The notes under the pieces are model-generated. The model was not told the DNA's origin. It worked only from the letters and a program-made list of their open reading frames with translations, and searched no databases. From Alphaproteobacteria bacterium (GTDB lineage Bacteria > Pseudomonadota > Alphaproteobacteria > Rhodobacterales > Rhodobacteraceae), in the NCBI GenBank assembly GCA_030431485.1, contig JAUIIR010000004.1, positions 62,001-126,000 on the forward strand: a stretch of 64,000 bases of DNA, written 5' to 3'. Position 1 is the first letter of the stretch; each line of letters opens with the position of its first letter. This document shows, one piece after another, positions 34,635 through 42,187 of this stretch. Both the position numbers and the translations under genes were made by a program.

Positions 34635-35028
34635 GGGACATCTCCTTAATGATTTCGATGTCAGATTTGACTTGTTTCATGGTGCGTGTCGGCGTCAGTG
34701 CACTGGCTGACAGGCGGGATTTCCCGATCAAGGCAAAGACCAAGGCAATCGCGAGACAGGCAATGGCCACGATCAGAGCGGCCCAATGATACGCGACGCC
34801 AAGCGCTGCGATCCCGAGAATGGCGGCAACCGAAATCGCGACGAGGCCGACCAGAGCGACGAGCAGGGCAAGGGCAAAAAGAGCCAGTCCGCCGCCGGCG
34901 CGTGCTGCATTGTCCGACAGTTCCTGCCGTGCCAGTTGCAACTCGGTGCGCAGCAACGCGCGCCCTTCGGCGATGATGCCAGCGATCATGCTTCTGAAGT
35001 CAGACGGTTCCGTAAAGCGCTGGGTCAC
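34627..35028 (-). CDS. Phage-holin-family (DUF1469-like) small membrane protein
   Basis: 133-aa protein with an N-terminal amphipathic region (LLRTELQLARQELSDNAAR) and two to three membrane segments (about residues 48-100), matching the Phage_holin_3_6/DUF1469 family. In bacterial stress operons this family is not a lytic holin. The start is the GTG at 35028, overlapping the upstream stop as GTGA, with AGAGG upstream; a longer in-frame reading from 35064 is rejected. It overlaps the DUF3618 gene by 8 bases. Confidence 0.85.
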   Translation of the reverse strand: MTQRFTEPSDFRSMIAGIIAEGRALLRTELQLARQELSDNAARAGGGLALFALALLVALVGLVAISVAAILGIAALGVAYHWAALIVAIACLAIALVFALIGKSRLSASALTPTRTMKQVKSDIEIIKEMSRA

Positions 35029-35474
35029 TGTTGCACCTCTGCGTTGTGCAGGTGTCCAGACCAAGGGTCGGACTCGTCCTCGCGTGCAGCGTGAGACCCC
35101 TCACCGGATTTGATGAAACGCGCGGCGGCAAAACCGATGAGTGCGGCCCCGCCCAGGAACAGGAGCGGATTTTTACGGGCAAATACAGCGACGTCGTCCA
35201 CCATTTCATCGACCGGCTTGTCGCGAAGCTGTGCCGCGACGGAACTTATCTGGTCACCGATCTGGTTTAGCGCGGCTGCCTGCAGACTGTCGGAGTCAAA
35301 TTCGCGGCCTGCGGCGTCTGCCGCGCTGGCGGCAGATTCGACAGTATCAATTGCTTCACTGCGCGCGTGTTCTGCCTGTTCTTGCGCAGCGGTGGATACA
35401 TAATCTGTCGCGTCATTGGCGAGTTCAGTGGCACGGTTTTTTGCTGTGTCGATGGTGGATTGTGTGTTGGGCAT
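35025..35474 (-). CDS. DUF883/YqjD-like membrane-anchored stress protein
   Basis: 149-aa protein: a long Ala/Glu/Asp-rich helical N-terminus (residues about 1-100, coiled-coil-like), one transmembrane segment (PLLFLGGAALIGFAAARFI) and a short basic tail. YqjD/ElaB relatives tether to the inner membrane in stationary phase. It follows the DUF2383 gene by 24 bases in the GSR-controlled operon. Its function here is unproven. Confidence 0.8.
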   Translation of the reverse strand: MPNTQSTIDTAKNRATELANDATDYVSTAAQEQAEHARSEAIDTVESAASAADAAGREFDSDSLQAAALNQIGDQISSVAAQLRDKPVDEMVDDVAVFARKNPLLFLGGAALIGFAAARFIKSGEGSHAAREDESDPWSGHLHNAEVQQ

Positions 35475-35498
35475 TATGGCCTCCTGGAAAAAGCCGAA

Positions 35499-35936
35499 TT
35501 AAACGGTCTGAAGGATGTTGTTAATTTTGCTCTGCAGCGTATCGCGTTGACCCAGCAGCGTTTCGCGCAAGGGATCTCCGGGCGACAAGCATTTGATCGC
35601 GTCGTCGTAGCGTTTCACGACCGTTTCCTCGCCATCGGCCACCGCTTCGAGCGAGTCGCCGTCGAGGTCGGTGAACATATCGCGAAGCCGGACAACCGCC
35701 TTGTGTACGTCAGCCATCAATGTGCCGGCGCGGTCGAGTTCCAGACCTTGCCTGGACGCGACACGTTCGATTTCAGCGATGTCTTCAGAGTGCTGGCTTC
35801 GTAGGTCTTGAATGCTGCCGCGGATCGAAGGGTGAGCCCGCTCAACAAATTCTTCATAGCCTTCGCGGATGTCGATGAGCGTGTCGAACAAAGATTGCAC
35901 ACAGTTATGAAGATCGTGTCGTGTCGTCTCGGACAT
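35499..35936 (-). CDS. DUF2383/PA2169-type four-helix-bundle protein
   Basis: 145-aa helical protein. The pattern HNCVQSLFDTLIDIREGYEEF and SEDIAEIERVASRQG is typical of the PA2169/DUF2383 family, ferritin-like in fold but without an obvious di-iron set here. CTAAGGAGGCC precedes the ATG at 35936, and an EcfG-type promoter lies 25 bases further upstream. It heads the operon that runs through DUF883, holin-family, DUF3618, AI-2E, amidoligase and GATase genes to 31161. Confidence 0.83.
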   Translation of the reverse strand: MSETTRHDLHNCVQSLFDTLIDIREGYEEFVERAHPSIRGSIQDLRSQHSEDIAEIERVASRQGLELDRAGTLMADVHKAVVRLRDMFTDLDGDSLEAVADGEETVVKRYDDAIKCLSPGDPLRETLLGQRDTLQSKINNILQTV

Positions 35937-35960
35937 ATTGGCCTCCTTAGCTTGTTTGAG

Positions 35961-35985
35961 AACGCAGCAGGGTGGGCAGAGTTCC
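35961..35985 (-). promoter_or_regulatory. EcfG-type promoter of the amidoligase-containing operon
   Basis: On the minus strand GGAAC (35985-35981), a 16-base spacer and CGTT (35964-35961) form an exact EcfG consensus. The first start codon is 25 bases beyond the -10, with a perfect ribosome site between them. Confidence 0.8.
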
Positions 35986-36180
35986 CTCGGCATGTGTGCA
36001 AATCCGAAGTCATGCGTGTGTTTGGCGCTGGGGAAAGGCGTGGAGCTTGGCTATGTCATGCGCGCAGTAATTGAGTCCGATCGCACGCGCGCACGACGTC
36101 AGGTCAGAAAGAGGCTCGACTTGGAAAACCTACGTCAAATCACGCAGTTGGGCTGGTCTTGCCGGTGGGAATTGTGCCGT

Positions 36181-36909
36181 CTAGATCAGAGGGCGAGCCG
36201 TTGACATGACGTTGCTTGAGAAGCCCAGATCTGCCAATTCTTTGGGCTGGTGCACGGTGAGCGTGTCGTCCGACCACGTCGCGATTCCCTGGCTGCGCAA
36301 CTTGGCCAAGGTTTTGTTTGTATGAACCAGTGAGAGACCCATTGCGTCGGCGATATCCTGCTGTCGATAAGGCAAGGGCACCTGATCATTTTCATTGAGA
36401 CCCAGTGCGGAAAGGCGCGTGAAGAAGCGGTTCAGGACCCAAGCTATCTTGGCCATTCCGTCCATCTGGCCGACAGCGGCGAGCATTTCTCCCAATAAAT
36501 ACTCTTCTGTTGCCGCGACATGTGTCAGGTCGAAAGCGCGTTGCGGCTGTTGGCTGAACAGGTTCCAAAGCTCGGATCGGTTGAAGACGCACATTGTCAT
36601 GGGCGTGGTCGCCTCGACAGAATGGCGCATCACACCCATCACGCCACTTTGCAAGCCTATGAAATCACCGGGTAAAATGAATCCAACCACTTGGCGGCTT
36701 CCGTCTTCGAGCATCTTGTAACGCAACCCCATCCCATCAAGGGCCGTGTAGAGTTGAGACGATGACGCGCCTTGGGCCAGAATTTCAGTTCCGGGCTGAG
36801 CGACGAACTCACCTGTCTTGAATTTTGACATGAATTGCACTTCGTCACGTGACATAATTTCGAACAAGTCGAGCCTTCTGAGAGGGCAATTTTCGCAATT
36901 CGTTTTCAT
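36181..36909 (-). CDS. Crp/Fnr family transcriptional regulator
   Basis: 242-aa regulator with a cyclic-nucleotide-binding-like fold (about 25-145) and a C-terminal winged helix (YRQQDIADAMGLSLVHTNKTLAKLRSQG region, about 185-225). The N-terminus has CENCPLRR, two cysteines of the type seen in FNR-like proteins, plus one more near residue 113. The full four-cysteine set of a canonical FeS FNR is not evident, so redox or oxygen sensing is uncertain. It sits between GSR genes and is probably linked to stress control. Confidence 0.88.
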   Translation of the reverse strand: MKTNCENCPLRRLDLFEIMSRDEVQFMSKFKTGEFVAQPGTEILAQGASSSQLYTALDGMGLRYKMLEDGSRQVVGFILPGDFIGLQSGVMGVMRHSVEATTPMTMCVFNRSELWNLFSQQPQRAFDLTHVAATEEYLLGEMLAAVGQMDGMAKIAWVLNRFFTRLSALGLNENDQVPLPYRQQDIADAMGLSLVHTNKTLAKLRSQGIATWSDDTLTVHQPKELADLGFSSNVMSTARPLI

Positions 36910-36989
36910 AACTCCTCGCTATGTCATAGTTTAATGCAAAACTTATCGTTCGATGTCATGTGTGGCGGAATGTTTAGGGATAAGGCACA

Positions 36990-37358
36990 ATGACCGGGTT
37001 GTTTGAGACAGCTCCAAAAGCATTGATTGTATCGAACAATGTAGTTGAAGCTGATGATCTGACCGAGATGTTGACGGAACAGGGCTTGGCCCCCGTTGTC
37101 CACGTGCGTGATGTCGAGGGCGCTCAGGCTGTTTTGGAACAGCATATGGCCAGCCTGCGACTCGTGGTGTGTGGACTTTTGATGCACGAGACAGAGGTAA
37201 GTTCATTTGTTCAGGCACAAGAGCGTAGCGCATGGTCTTTGGTGTTGATTGACCCACCTGCCGCGCAGAACGGTCGAGAGGGCATCAATGTTTTGCTGCG
37301 TCCCTTCTCGACCGCCGACGTAATGGCCGCATTGTTTCGGCTCGGTTTAAAATCTTAA
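36990..37358 (+). CDS. Receiver-like protein lacking a clear phosphoacceptor site
   Basis: 122-aa soluble protein resembling a degenerate response-regulator receiver. ALIVSNNVVEADDLTEML looks like strand 1 and helix 1, but the acidic pair is replaced by Asn-Asn. The last third, INVLLRPFSTADVMAALFRLG, resembles the conserved Lys-Pro turn with Arg in place of the Lys. It is therefore probably a phosphorylation-independent regulator, or a family I do not know. It is convergent with the DUF883-like gene, overlapping it by 4 bases. Confidence 0.6.
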   Translation: MTGLFETAPKALIVSNNVVEADDLTEMLTEQGLAPVVHVRDVEGAQAVLEQHMASLRLVVCGLLMHETEVSSFVQAQERSAWSLVLIDPPAAQNGREGINVLLRPFSTADVMAALFRLGLKS

Positions 37359-37645
37359 GAGCGCTTCGTCAGAGCAAGACCTAAAGCCAATCCAACGCCC
37401 ATGGCACCCAACACGGCAAGTGTTGGATTGCGGCGAACGGCGCTGTCAAACTCGCCTTGGAACGTTTGTGCATAGTCAGCGCCTGCCTGAACGGCAGTCG
37501 TTGCGCTGTCGCGAACGGATTGGGCTGCTTGGTTCACACTGTCCTGCGCATCTGCAACAGTGTTGCGTAACTGGTCTGAAGCGCTTTGTTTTCTGCTTTT
37601 GTGGTCAGTGGGTTGAGCGTGCGTGATTGTGTCAGTTGCTGTCAT
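37355..37645 (-). CDS. DUF883-like membrane-anchored stress protein
   Basis: 96-aa protein: a polar, helical N-terminus (SASDQLRNTVADAQDSVNQA) and a single C-terminal transmembrane segment (LAVLGAMGVGLALGLAL) ending in a short basic tail. The ATG at 37645 has GGAGAGG upstream. An exact EcfG promoter is 28 bases upstream. It is related in layout to the gene at 35025-35474. Confidence 0.8.
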   Translation of the reverse strand: MTATDTITHAQPTDHKSRKQSASDQLRNTVADAQDSVNQAAQSVRDSATTAVQAGADYAQTFQGEFDSAVRRNPTLAVLGAMGVGLALGLALTKRS

Positions 37646-37672
37646 GATACCTCTCCTTCTTTTCAGCGGCTC

Positions 37673-37697
37673 AACGTGCCGCACGCTGCAAAGTTCC
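37673..37697 (-). promoter_or_regulatory. EcfG-type promoter for the DUF883-like gene
   Basis: Minus strand GGAAC (37697-37693), 16-base spacer, CGTT (37676-37673): exact consensus, 28 bases from the start codon at 37645. Confidence 0.78.
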
Positions 37698-37699
37698 CC

Positions 37700-37725
37700 G
37701 GAACCTTCTCGTTGCTTTTTGGGTT
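37700..37725 (+). promoter_or_regulatory. Candidate EcfG-type promoter for the DUF1328 gene
   Basis: GGAAC (37700-37704), 17-base spacer, GGTT (37722-37725); one -10 mismatch. It is 40 bases upstream of the DUF1328 start and back to back with the minus-strand promoter at 37673-37697. Confidence 0.55.
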
Positions 37726-37764
37726 GAGGACGCATCACGGAAACAGAACCGGAGGGACGTATCT

Positions 37765-37926
37765 ATGCTTTACTGGGCGGTTATTTTCCTTGTTATCGCT
37801 TTGATTGCGGCGCTTTTTGGCTTTGGTGGCATTGCCTCGGCATCAGCCGGGATCGCACAAATTCTATTTGTCGTTTTCCTCGTGCTGTTTGTTGCCACGC
37901 TGATTGTGCGCGCACTGAGATCATAA
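37765..37926 (+). CDS. DUF1328 (YtjA-like) small membrane protein
   Basis: 53-aa hydrophobic protein with two transmembrane segments and the family pattern [20 protein letters not shown] followed by [25 protein letters not shown] precedes the ATG. DUF1328 members are stress-linked membrane proteins of unknown role. It is followed immediately by a strong terminator shared with phyR. Confidence 0.9.
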   Translation: MLYWAVIFLVIALIAALFGFGGIASASAGIAQILFVVFLVLFVATLIVRALRS

Positions 37927-37931
37927 AAAAA

Positions 37932-37957
37932 GCCGGAGCACAGGCTCCGGCTTTTTT
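37932..37957. terminator. Rho-independent terminator, bidirectional
   Basis: Stem GCCGGAGC/GCTCCGGC with loop ACAG, flanked by A-rich sequence on the left and seven T on the right. It ends the DUF1328 transcript and, read on the other strand, the phyR transcript. Confidence 0.93.
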
Positions 37958-37976
37958 TCAGCAATGACCGTCTATC

Positions 37977-38786
37977 TCAGGCTTTCAAAGTCTCGGTTGA
38001 AGAGAAGAACATGGCTTGGCTCACTGCCGAGCGGACCTGGTCCTCGGTGTAGGGTTTTGAAATCAGGAACGCCGGTTCAGGTCCTTCACCGGTGAGCAAG
38101 CGCTCGGGGAATGCGGTGATGAAAATAACCGGTAGCTCAGGGTCGTCCGCGACAATGCTGTTCACGGCGTCGATCCCGCTGGAACCGTCGGCAAGTTGGA
38201 TATCCGACAGGATGAGATGCGGCTTTTCCTTGTTGTAGAGGTCAACCGCCGCGTCCGCAGTACGGGCGATACCGGTGACCACATGGCCCATGTCCGCGAC
38301 AATCGCTTCGAGATCCATTGCGATGATAGCTTCATCCTCAATGATCATGACCCGACCCGCGAGCGACTTCGCCATTTCACTGTAGGCGATATCAACCAAT
38401 TTCTGGGCTTCGTCTTTGCTGATGTTCAGGACACTCGCCACTTCGTCAAAGGTCATTTCTTCGATAGTGTGCAGCAGAAGCGCTTCGCGGGTGCCAGACG
38501 TCAGGCGCGACAGGTGGTGTTGTGCCTTGGCAGCGACACCGGTTTCAGAGTCGCTGAATGTGGCGCCGGATGTGGACCAGATGGAATGAAACACTTTGAA
38601 CAGAGCGACCTTGTCTGAGACCTCATGGTCGAAGAGGCTCATATCACTCAAAATGGCCTCCAGAGCGACGACGGCATACTTGTCGCCTTCAGTCTGCGAC
38701 CCGGTGAGAGCCCTCGCATACCGGCGCAGAAACGGAAGGTTCGCCCCGATCTTTGAGGTAAGGTCCTGGGATTGTTCGGTCGGCAT
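37977..38786 (-). CDS. phyR: PhyR general stress response anti-anti-sigma regulator
   Basis: 269-aa protein. The N-terminal half is a sigma-factor-like domain (residues about 1-130, including ALTGSQTEGDKYAVVALEAIL and the sigma-4-like MTFDEVASVLNISKDEAQKL). The C-terminal half is a receiver domain with IIEDEAIIAMDLEAIV, the phosphoacceptor Asp in LILSDIQLADG and the Lys of LISKPYT. When phosphorylated, PhyR binds NepR and frees EcfG. The ATG at 38786 is used (GGGAG upstream). It diverges from nepR-ecfG across an interval with two interleaved EcfG promoters. Confidence 0.95.
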   Translation of the reverse strand: MPTEQSQDLTSKIGANLPFLRRYARALTGSQTEGDKYAVVALEAILSDMSLFDHEVSDKVALFKVFHSIWSTSGATFSDSETGVAAKAQHHLSRLTSGTREALLLHTIEEMTFDEVASVLNISKDEAQKLVDIAYSEMAKSLAGRVMIIEDEAIIAMDLEAIVADMGHVVTGIARTADAAVDLYNKEKPHLILSDIQLADGSSGIDAVNSIVADDPELPVIFITAFPERLLTGEGPEPAFLISKPYTEDQVRSAVSQAMFFSSTETLKA

Positions 38787-38819
38787 AAAGAAAAGCTCCC
38801 ACTTTTTTTGCATGTTGTT

Positions 38820-38844
38820 GGAACCAAACGCCCTACATATCGTT
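38820..38844 (+). promoter_or_regulatory. EcfG-type promoter for nepR-ecfG
   Basis: GGAAC (38820-38824), 16-base spacer, CGTT (38841-38844): exact consensus, 50 bases upstream of nepR. It indicates autoactivation by EcfG. Confidence 0.85.
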
Positions 38845-38851
38845 AGGTTCC
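38827..38851 (-). promoter_or_regulatory. EcfG-type promoter for phyR, interleaved with the nepR promoter
   Basis: Minus strand GGAAC (38851-38847), 16-base spacer, CGTT (38830-38827). It shares 18 bases of DNA with the opposing nepR promoter, and each -10 lies inside the other's spacer. Confidence 0.82.
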
Positions 38852-38893
38852 CGCCAGCGTGCGAAATAGTCGAAAAAACATCTGAAGGGCTAC

Positions 38894-39058
38894 ATGAAAC
38901 AGGATCGAAAAATATCAAGCTTGGAGCAAGAGATCGAGGCCAACCTGAAGCGCGCTTATGACGACGTCGCTTCGCAAGAGGTCCCGGATCGCTTTACGCA
39001 GTTGCTGAACCAACTCCGGGACGCAGAGAAGGCGTCGACGGAGAGCAAAAATGGCTGA
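38894..39058 (+). CDS. nepR: NepR anti-sigma factor
   Basis: 54-aa protein, two short helices around a Pro-containing linker. The NepR core LKRAYDDVASQEVPDRFTQL is clear. It sequesters EcfG in unstressed cells and is bound by phosphorylated PhyR. The stop codon overlaps the start of ecfG (ATGGCTGA), the standard coupled arrangement. Confidence 0.94.
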   Translation: MKQDRKISSLEQEIEANLKRAYDDVASQEVPDRFTQLLNQLRDAEKASTESKNG

Positions 39059-39599
39059 TCCCAGAGACGAAATTGTTGAGCATCTGAGCGCGATGCGCGC
39101 TTTTGCGATGAGCCTGACGCGCAATTCGGCATTGGCAGACGACATGGTGCAGGATGCCCTTGTGAAGGCTTGGACGAAGATCGACTCGTATCAGGAAGGC
39201 ACCAACATGCGTGCTTGGCTTTTTACGATCCTGCGCAACACCTACTATTCGCACCACCGCAAAGCCCGTCGCGAAGTGTCGGACACCGACGGGGAAATGG
39301 CTGCAGCGCTGGCGCAGAAGCCTGATCACGACGGACGCCTTCAGATGCGTGATTTCAACCGCGCCTTCGACAAGCTGAATGACGAGCAACGCGAAGCGCT
39401 GGTTCTCGTCGGCGCCGGTGGCTTTTCGTATGAGGAGGCCGCTGAGACGTGCGGCGTGGCCGTGGGAACGATCAAGAGCCGCGTGAACCGTGCCCGCAAA
39501 CAATTGGTTGAATTGCTTCAGATGAGCGATGACGAAGTGATGGAGGCGACAGATATCGTCACTACAGGCATCGTCACCAACCAGAAAAACGTCGCCTGA
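39051..39599 (+). CDS. ecfG: EcfG-type sigma factor (general stress response)
   Basis: 182-aa ECF sigma factor. Region 2 (FAMSLTRNSALADDMVQDAL, about 15-80) and region 4 (FSYEEAAETCGVAVGTIKSRVNRARKQL, about 125-170) are both recognisable. It directs RNA polymerase to GGAAC-N16/17-CGTT promoters, which are plentiful in this region. It is translationally coupled to nepR and followed by the PLD-family gene without an obvious terminator. Confidence 0.94.
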   Translation: MADPRDEIVEHLSAMRAFAMSLTRNSALADDMVQDALVKAWTKIDSYQEGTNMRAWLFTILRNTYYSHHRKARREVSDTDGEMAAALAQKPDHDGRLQMRDFNRAFDKLNDEQREALVLVGAGGFSYEEAAETCGVAVGTIKSRVNRARKQLVELLQMSDDEVMEATDIVTTGIVTNQKNVA

Positions 39600-39638
39600 A
39601 ACTATTTCGTCTTCATGACTCTTCTGGGAGATATTGCC

Positions 39639-41126
39639 GTGACCGATCAAGGCTCGGACTTCGAGGTTCTGATCACGGCAGACGAGGCTTGGCCTGCATT
39701 CGAGCGGGCCGTTCTTTCGGCGCGTGCGTGCATCTACGGGTCTTTCCGGGTCTTTGACCTGCGTACGAAACTGCGCAGTGACGAAGCCCGGGCGGTGGGT
39801 GACGATTGGTTCGACCTCTTGGCGCATGTTGTCAAACGCGGTGTTCAGGTGACGCTTGTGGTCAGTGACTTCGATCCTGTCATGGCCACGCCGCTGCATG
39901 AGCTAACTTGGAAAACAGTGCGCCAAGGTGTGGCCTTGGCTGAGGTTGCCGACGCAAAACCTGGTCAAGTGCAGGTCAAGGCCTGTTTGCATCCCGCGCG
40001 GGCCGGCATGCTGCCGCGCGGGATGCTTCTGCCAGCCGCGCTTAAGCGTAAATGGGAACAGCTTTCCGGTTTGAACGAAGATCGTTTGACCCGTCAGGCG
40101 GTGCTGCTGAACAGCAAGGCTCTGCCAGAGCTGCGAACTGTGTCGCATCATCAGAAGCTGGCTGTGATTGACGATGACACGCTCTTCATTGGTGGACTCG
40201 ATTTGAATGAGCGCCGGTTCGACACGCTTGAACATGATCGGCCCGCGCGTGAAACGTGGTCTGACGTTCATCTTCTCATGCGCAACGGGCCCGAAGTTGC
40301 CGAGGCCTCGGCGCATCTCGACAGTTTTTTAGATGTGACCTCAGGGCGGTGCGATCCGCCGCAGCTTAGCGTGATCAAGCGAACGCTTTCGGCGCCGCGC
40401 CGTATGCAGTTTCCCTACCTGTCACCGCGCACGGTGTTGAACGAGATTGAGGAAGCGCATATCGCAAGCTTTGGTGCTGCCCGGCATCTTATCCATATCG
40501 AGACCCAGTTTCTGAGGTCCAGCATTGTTGCAGAGGCTCTGGCCGAAGCTGCTGTGAAGAATCCTGATCTGCGCCTCGTTGCGATTTTGCCAGCCTTGCC
40601 CGAGGCCTTGGCGTTTTACGACGAAGACGGGCTCGACACGCGGTTTGGCATGGCACTGCAGAAAGATGCAGTTTCTGTCGTGCGAGATGCGTTCCAAGAT
40701 CGTGCAACACTTGCATCTCCGGTGCGCCCTGTGCTGGCGCCGCGCGACAGAATGGCCTGTCTAGCAGGATCTCCAATGATCTATGTGCACAATAAGGTCT
40801 TGGTGAAGGACGATGACTACGCCCTTATCGGATCTGCAAATCTGAATGGACGATCAATGCGGTGGGATACCGAGGCTGCCGTGGCAATCACAGACAGGGC
40901 ACATGTCTCTGCGCTTCGCTCCAGATTGATGTCGCACTGGTGGTTTGATGACCTGCCGGCCGAGGGGTCTGATCCCGCTACTCTGCAACCGTGGTGGGAT
41001 AGAGAGATCGTTGCCAACGGTGTATGTTTGCCCGAGAACCGCAGCGGGTTCCTTGTGCCGTACGACGCAGACAACCAAGCCGAACGTGCGCGCTCACTTC
41101 CGGGGATCACGGAAAACATCGTTTGA
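39639..41126 (+). CDS. Phospholipase D family protein
   Basis: 495-aa cytoplasmic or membrane-associated enzyme with both HKD motifs: SHHQKLAVIDDDTLFIGGLD near residue 178 and MIYVHNKVLVKDDDYALIGS near residue 380. Family members are cardiolipin synthases, phospholipases or transphosphatidylases. I prefer the GTG at 39639 because GGGAG lies eight bases upstream; an ATG at 39615 is in frame but lacks a ribosome site. Its position behind ecfG suggests cotranscription and a role in membrane-lipid remodelling under stress. Confidence 0.9.
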   Translation: MTDQGSDFEVLITADEAWPAFERAVLSARACIYGSFRVFDLRTKLRSDEARAVGDDWFDLLAHVVKRGVQVTLVVSDFDPVMATPLHELTWKTVRQGVALAEVADAKPGQVQVKACLHPARAGMLPRGMLLPAALKRKWEQLSGLNEDRLTRQAVLLNSKALPELRTVSHHQKLAVIDDDTLFIGGLDLNERRFDTLEHDRPARETWSDVHLLMRNGPEVAEASAHLDSFLDVTSGRCDPPQLSVIKRTLSAPRRMQFPYLSPRTVLNEIEEAHIASFGAARHLIHIETQFLRSSIVAEALAEAAVKNPDLRLVAILPALPEALAFYDEDGLDTRFGMALQKDAVSVVRDAFQDRATLASPVRPVLAPRDRMACLAGSPMIYVHNKVLVKDDDYALIGSANLNGRSMRWDTEAAVAITDRAHVSALRSRLMSHWWFDDLPAEGSDPATLQPWWDREIVANGVCLPENRSGFLVPYDADNQAERARSLPGITENIV

Positions 41127-41127
41127 C

Positions 41128-41152
41128 GGAACCTAAAGGCCGCTTGGGCGGT
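41128..41152 (+). promoter_or_regulatory. Candidate EcfG-type promoter for the YihY gene
   Basis: GGAAC (41128-41132), 16-base spacer, CGGT (41149-41152); one -10 mismatch. It begins directly after the PLD stop and is 30 bases upstream of the YihY start. Confidence 0.5.
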
Positions 41153-41181
41153 TTTCCGCTTGAGCGAAGAGGAAACACAGC

Positions 41182-42150
41182 ATGACGCGGGGACGCTTGG
41201 CCAAAAAACCGACACATATCTCGGCCTATGGATTTCTGGATGTGGGCTTTCGAATGTGGAAGCGTCAAGCGTCTCTGAACCTTGGGCTGATTGCCGCTGG
41301 AATCGCGTTTTACGGGCTTTTGTCGCTCTTCCCCGGAATTACCGCAGCCGCAGCCCTTGCCGGTGTATTTCTTGAGCCGGGCATGCTGATTGAAAACAGC
41401 GATGAAATCACCCGTATGCTTCCGGAGGCCGCGAAGGGGATTGTCATGGGTCAGCTTGCCGATGTGGCAAATGCTGACAGTTCTGCCCTGAGTTTTGCGG
41501 CACTTCTGGGTTTTGCCATCGCGCTCTACTCGGCCTCAAAGGCGGTGGCGAATTTTATCGCAGGGCTAAACTTCATCTACGAAGAAGAAGAGACGCGGAA
41601 CTTCTTTATCGTAAAAGCCCTGACGATTTTTCTGACGGTGGTGATGATCATCGGGCTTTTGATCGCAATCATCGTTGTGGCGGCGATCCCAGTGGTTGCG
41701 TCGATCTTTGGCGATTACGGCATCATCGACGATGTTGTGATGTTCTTGCGCTGGCCTTTTCTATTTCTGATGGGTGCCGCGGGCATCGCGGTCTTGTACC
41801 GTCTGGGGCCTAATCGACGGTCAGCAAAGTGGCGGTGGCTGACACCTGGGGCGATTGTGGCCTGTGCGCTTTGGGTGGCGGGCAGCTATGGGTTCAGCCT
41901 CTATGTGCAGTCTTTCGGCTCCTATAACGAGACCTTTGGTGCGCTGGGCGGGGTGATCATCCTGCTGACTTGGCTTTGGCTGTCGGCGTTCATTGTCCTT
42001 CTAGGAGCCTTGCTGGACGCCGAATTAGAAGCCCAAACCGAACATGACAGCACCGTGGGCGAAGACCGACCAATCGGGCAGCGCGGGGCGGTAAAGGCAG
42101 ACACCATAGGCGCGTCTCTTGGTGAGAAAATGACGGAACCCTCGCAGTAG
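41182..42150 (+). CDS. YihY/BrkB family membrane protein
   Basis: 322-aa inner-membrane protein with about six helices and the family signatures GIAFYGLLSLFPGITA near residue 45 and YNETFGALGGVIILLTWLWLS near residue 250. The family is often misnamed as ribonuclease BN and is of uncertain function (transport or membrane stress). GAAGAGG precedes the ATG. An exact EcfG promoter for the next genes lies inside its last codons. Confidence 0.9.
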   Translation: MTRGRLAKKPTHISAYGFLDVGFRMWKRQASLNLGLIAAGIAFYGLLSLFPGITAAAALAGVFLEPGMLIENSDEITRMLPEAAKGIVMGQLADVANADSSALSFAALLGFAIALYSASKAVANFIAGLNFIYEEEETRNFFIVKALTIFLTVVMIIGLLIAIIVVAAIPVVASIFGDYGIIDDVVMFLRWPFLFLMGAAGIAVLYRLGPNRRSAKWRWLTPGAIVACALWVAGSYGFSLYVQSFGSYNETFGALGGVIILLTWLWLSAFIVLLGALLDAELEAQTEHDSTVGEDRPIGQRGAVKADTIGASLGEKMTEPSQ

Positions 42151-42159
42151 TCACACGTT
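42135..42159 (+). promoter_or_regulatory. EcfG-type promoter for the Pmp3 operon
   Basis: GGAAC (42135-42139), 16-base spacer, CGTT (42156-42159): exact consensus, straddling the end of the YihY gene and 28 bases upstream of the Pmp3 start. Confidence 0.78.
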
Positions 42160-42187
42160 GACCCTCCAGACAATACAGGAGGGGTCA

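Noticed and set aside
34627-35028. Phage holin suggesting a prophage
   Set aside because: This DUF1469/holin-family gene sits among stress-membrane genes with no phage structural, lysis or integrase gene nearby; the name is historical.
36910-36989. Possible FNR-box or EcfG promoter before the Crp/Fnr regulator
   Set aside because: No TTGAT-N4-ATCAA dyad or GGAAC-N16/17-CGTT pair could be found in the interval.
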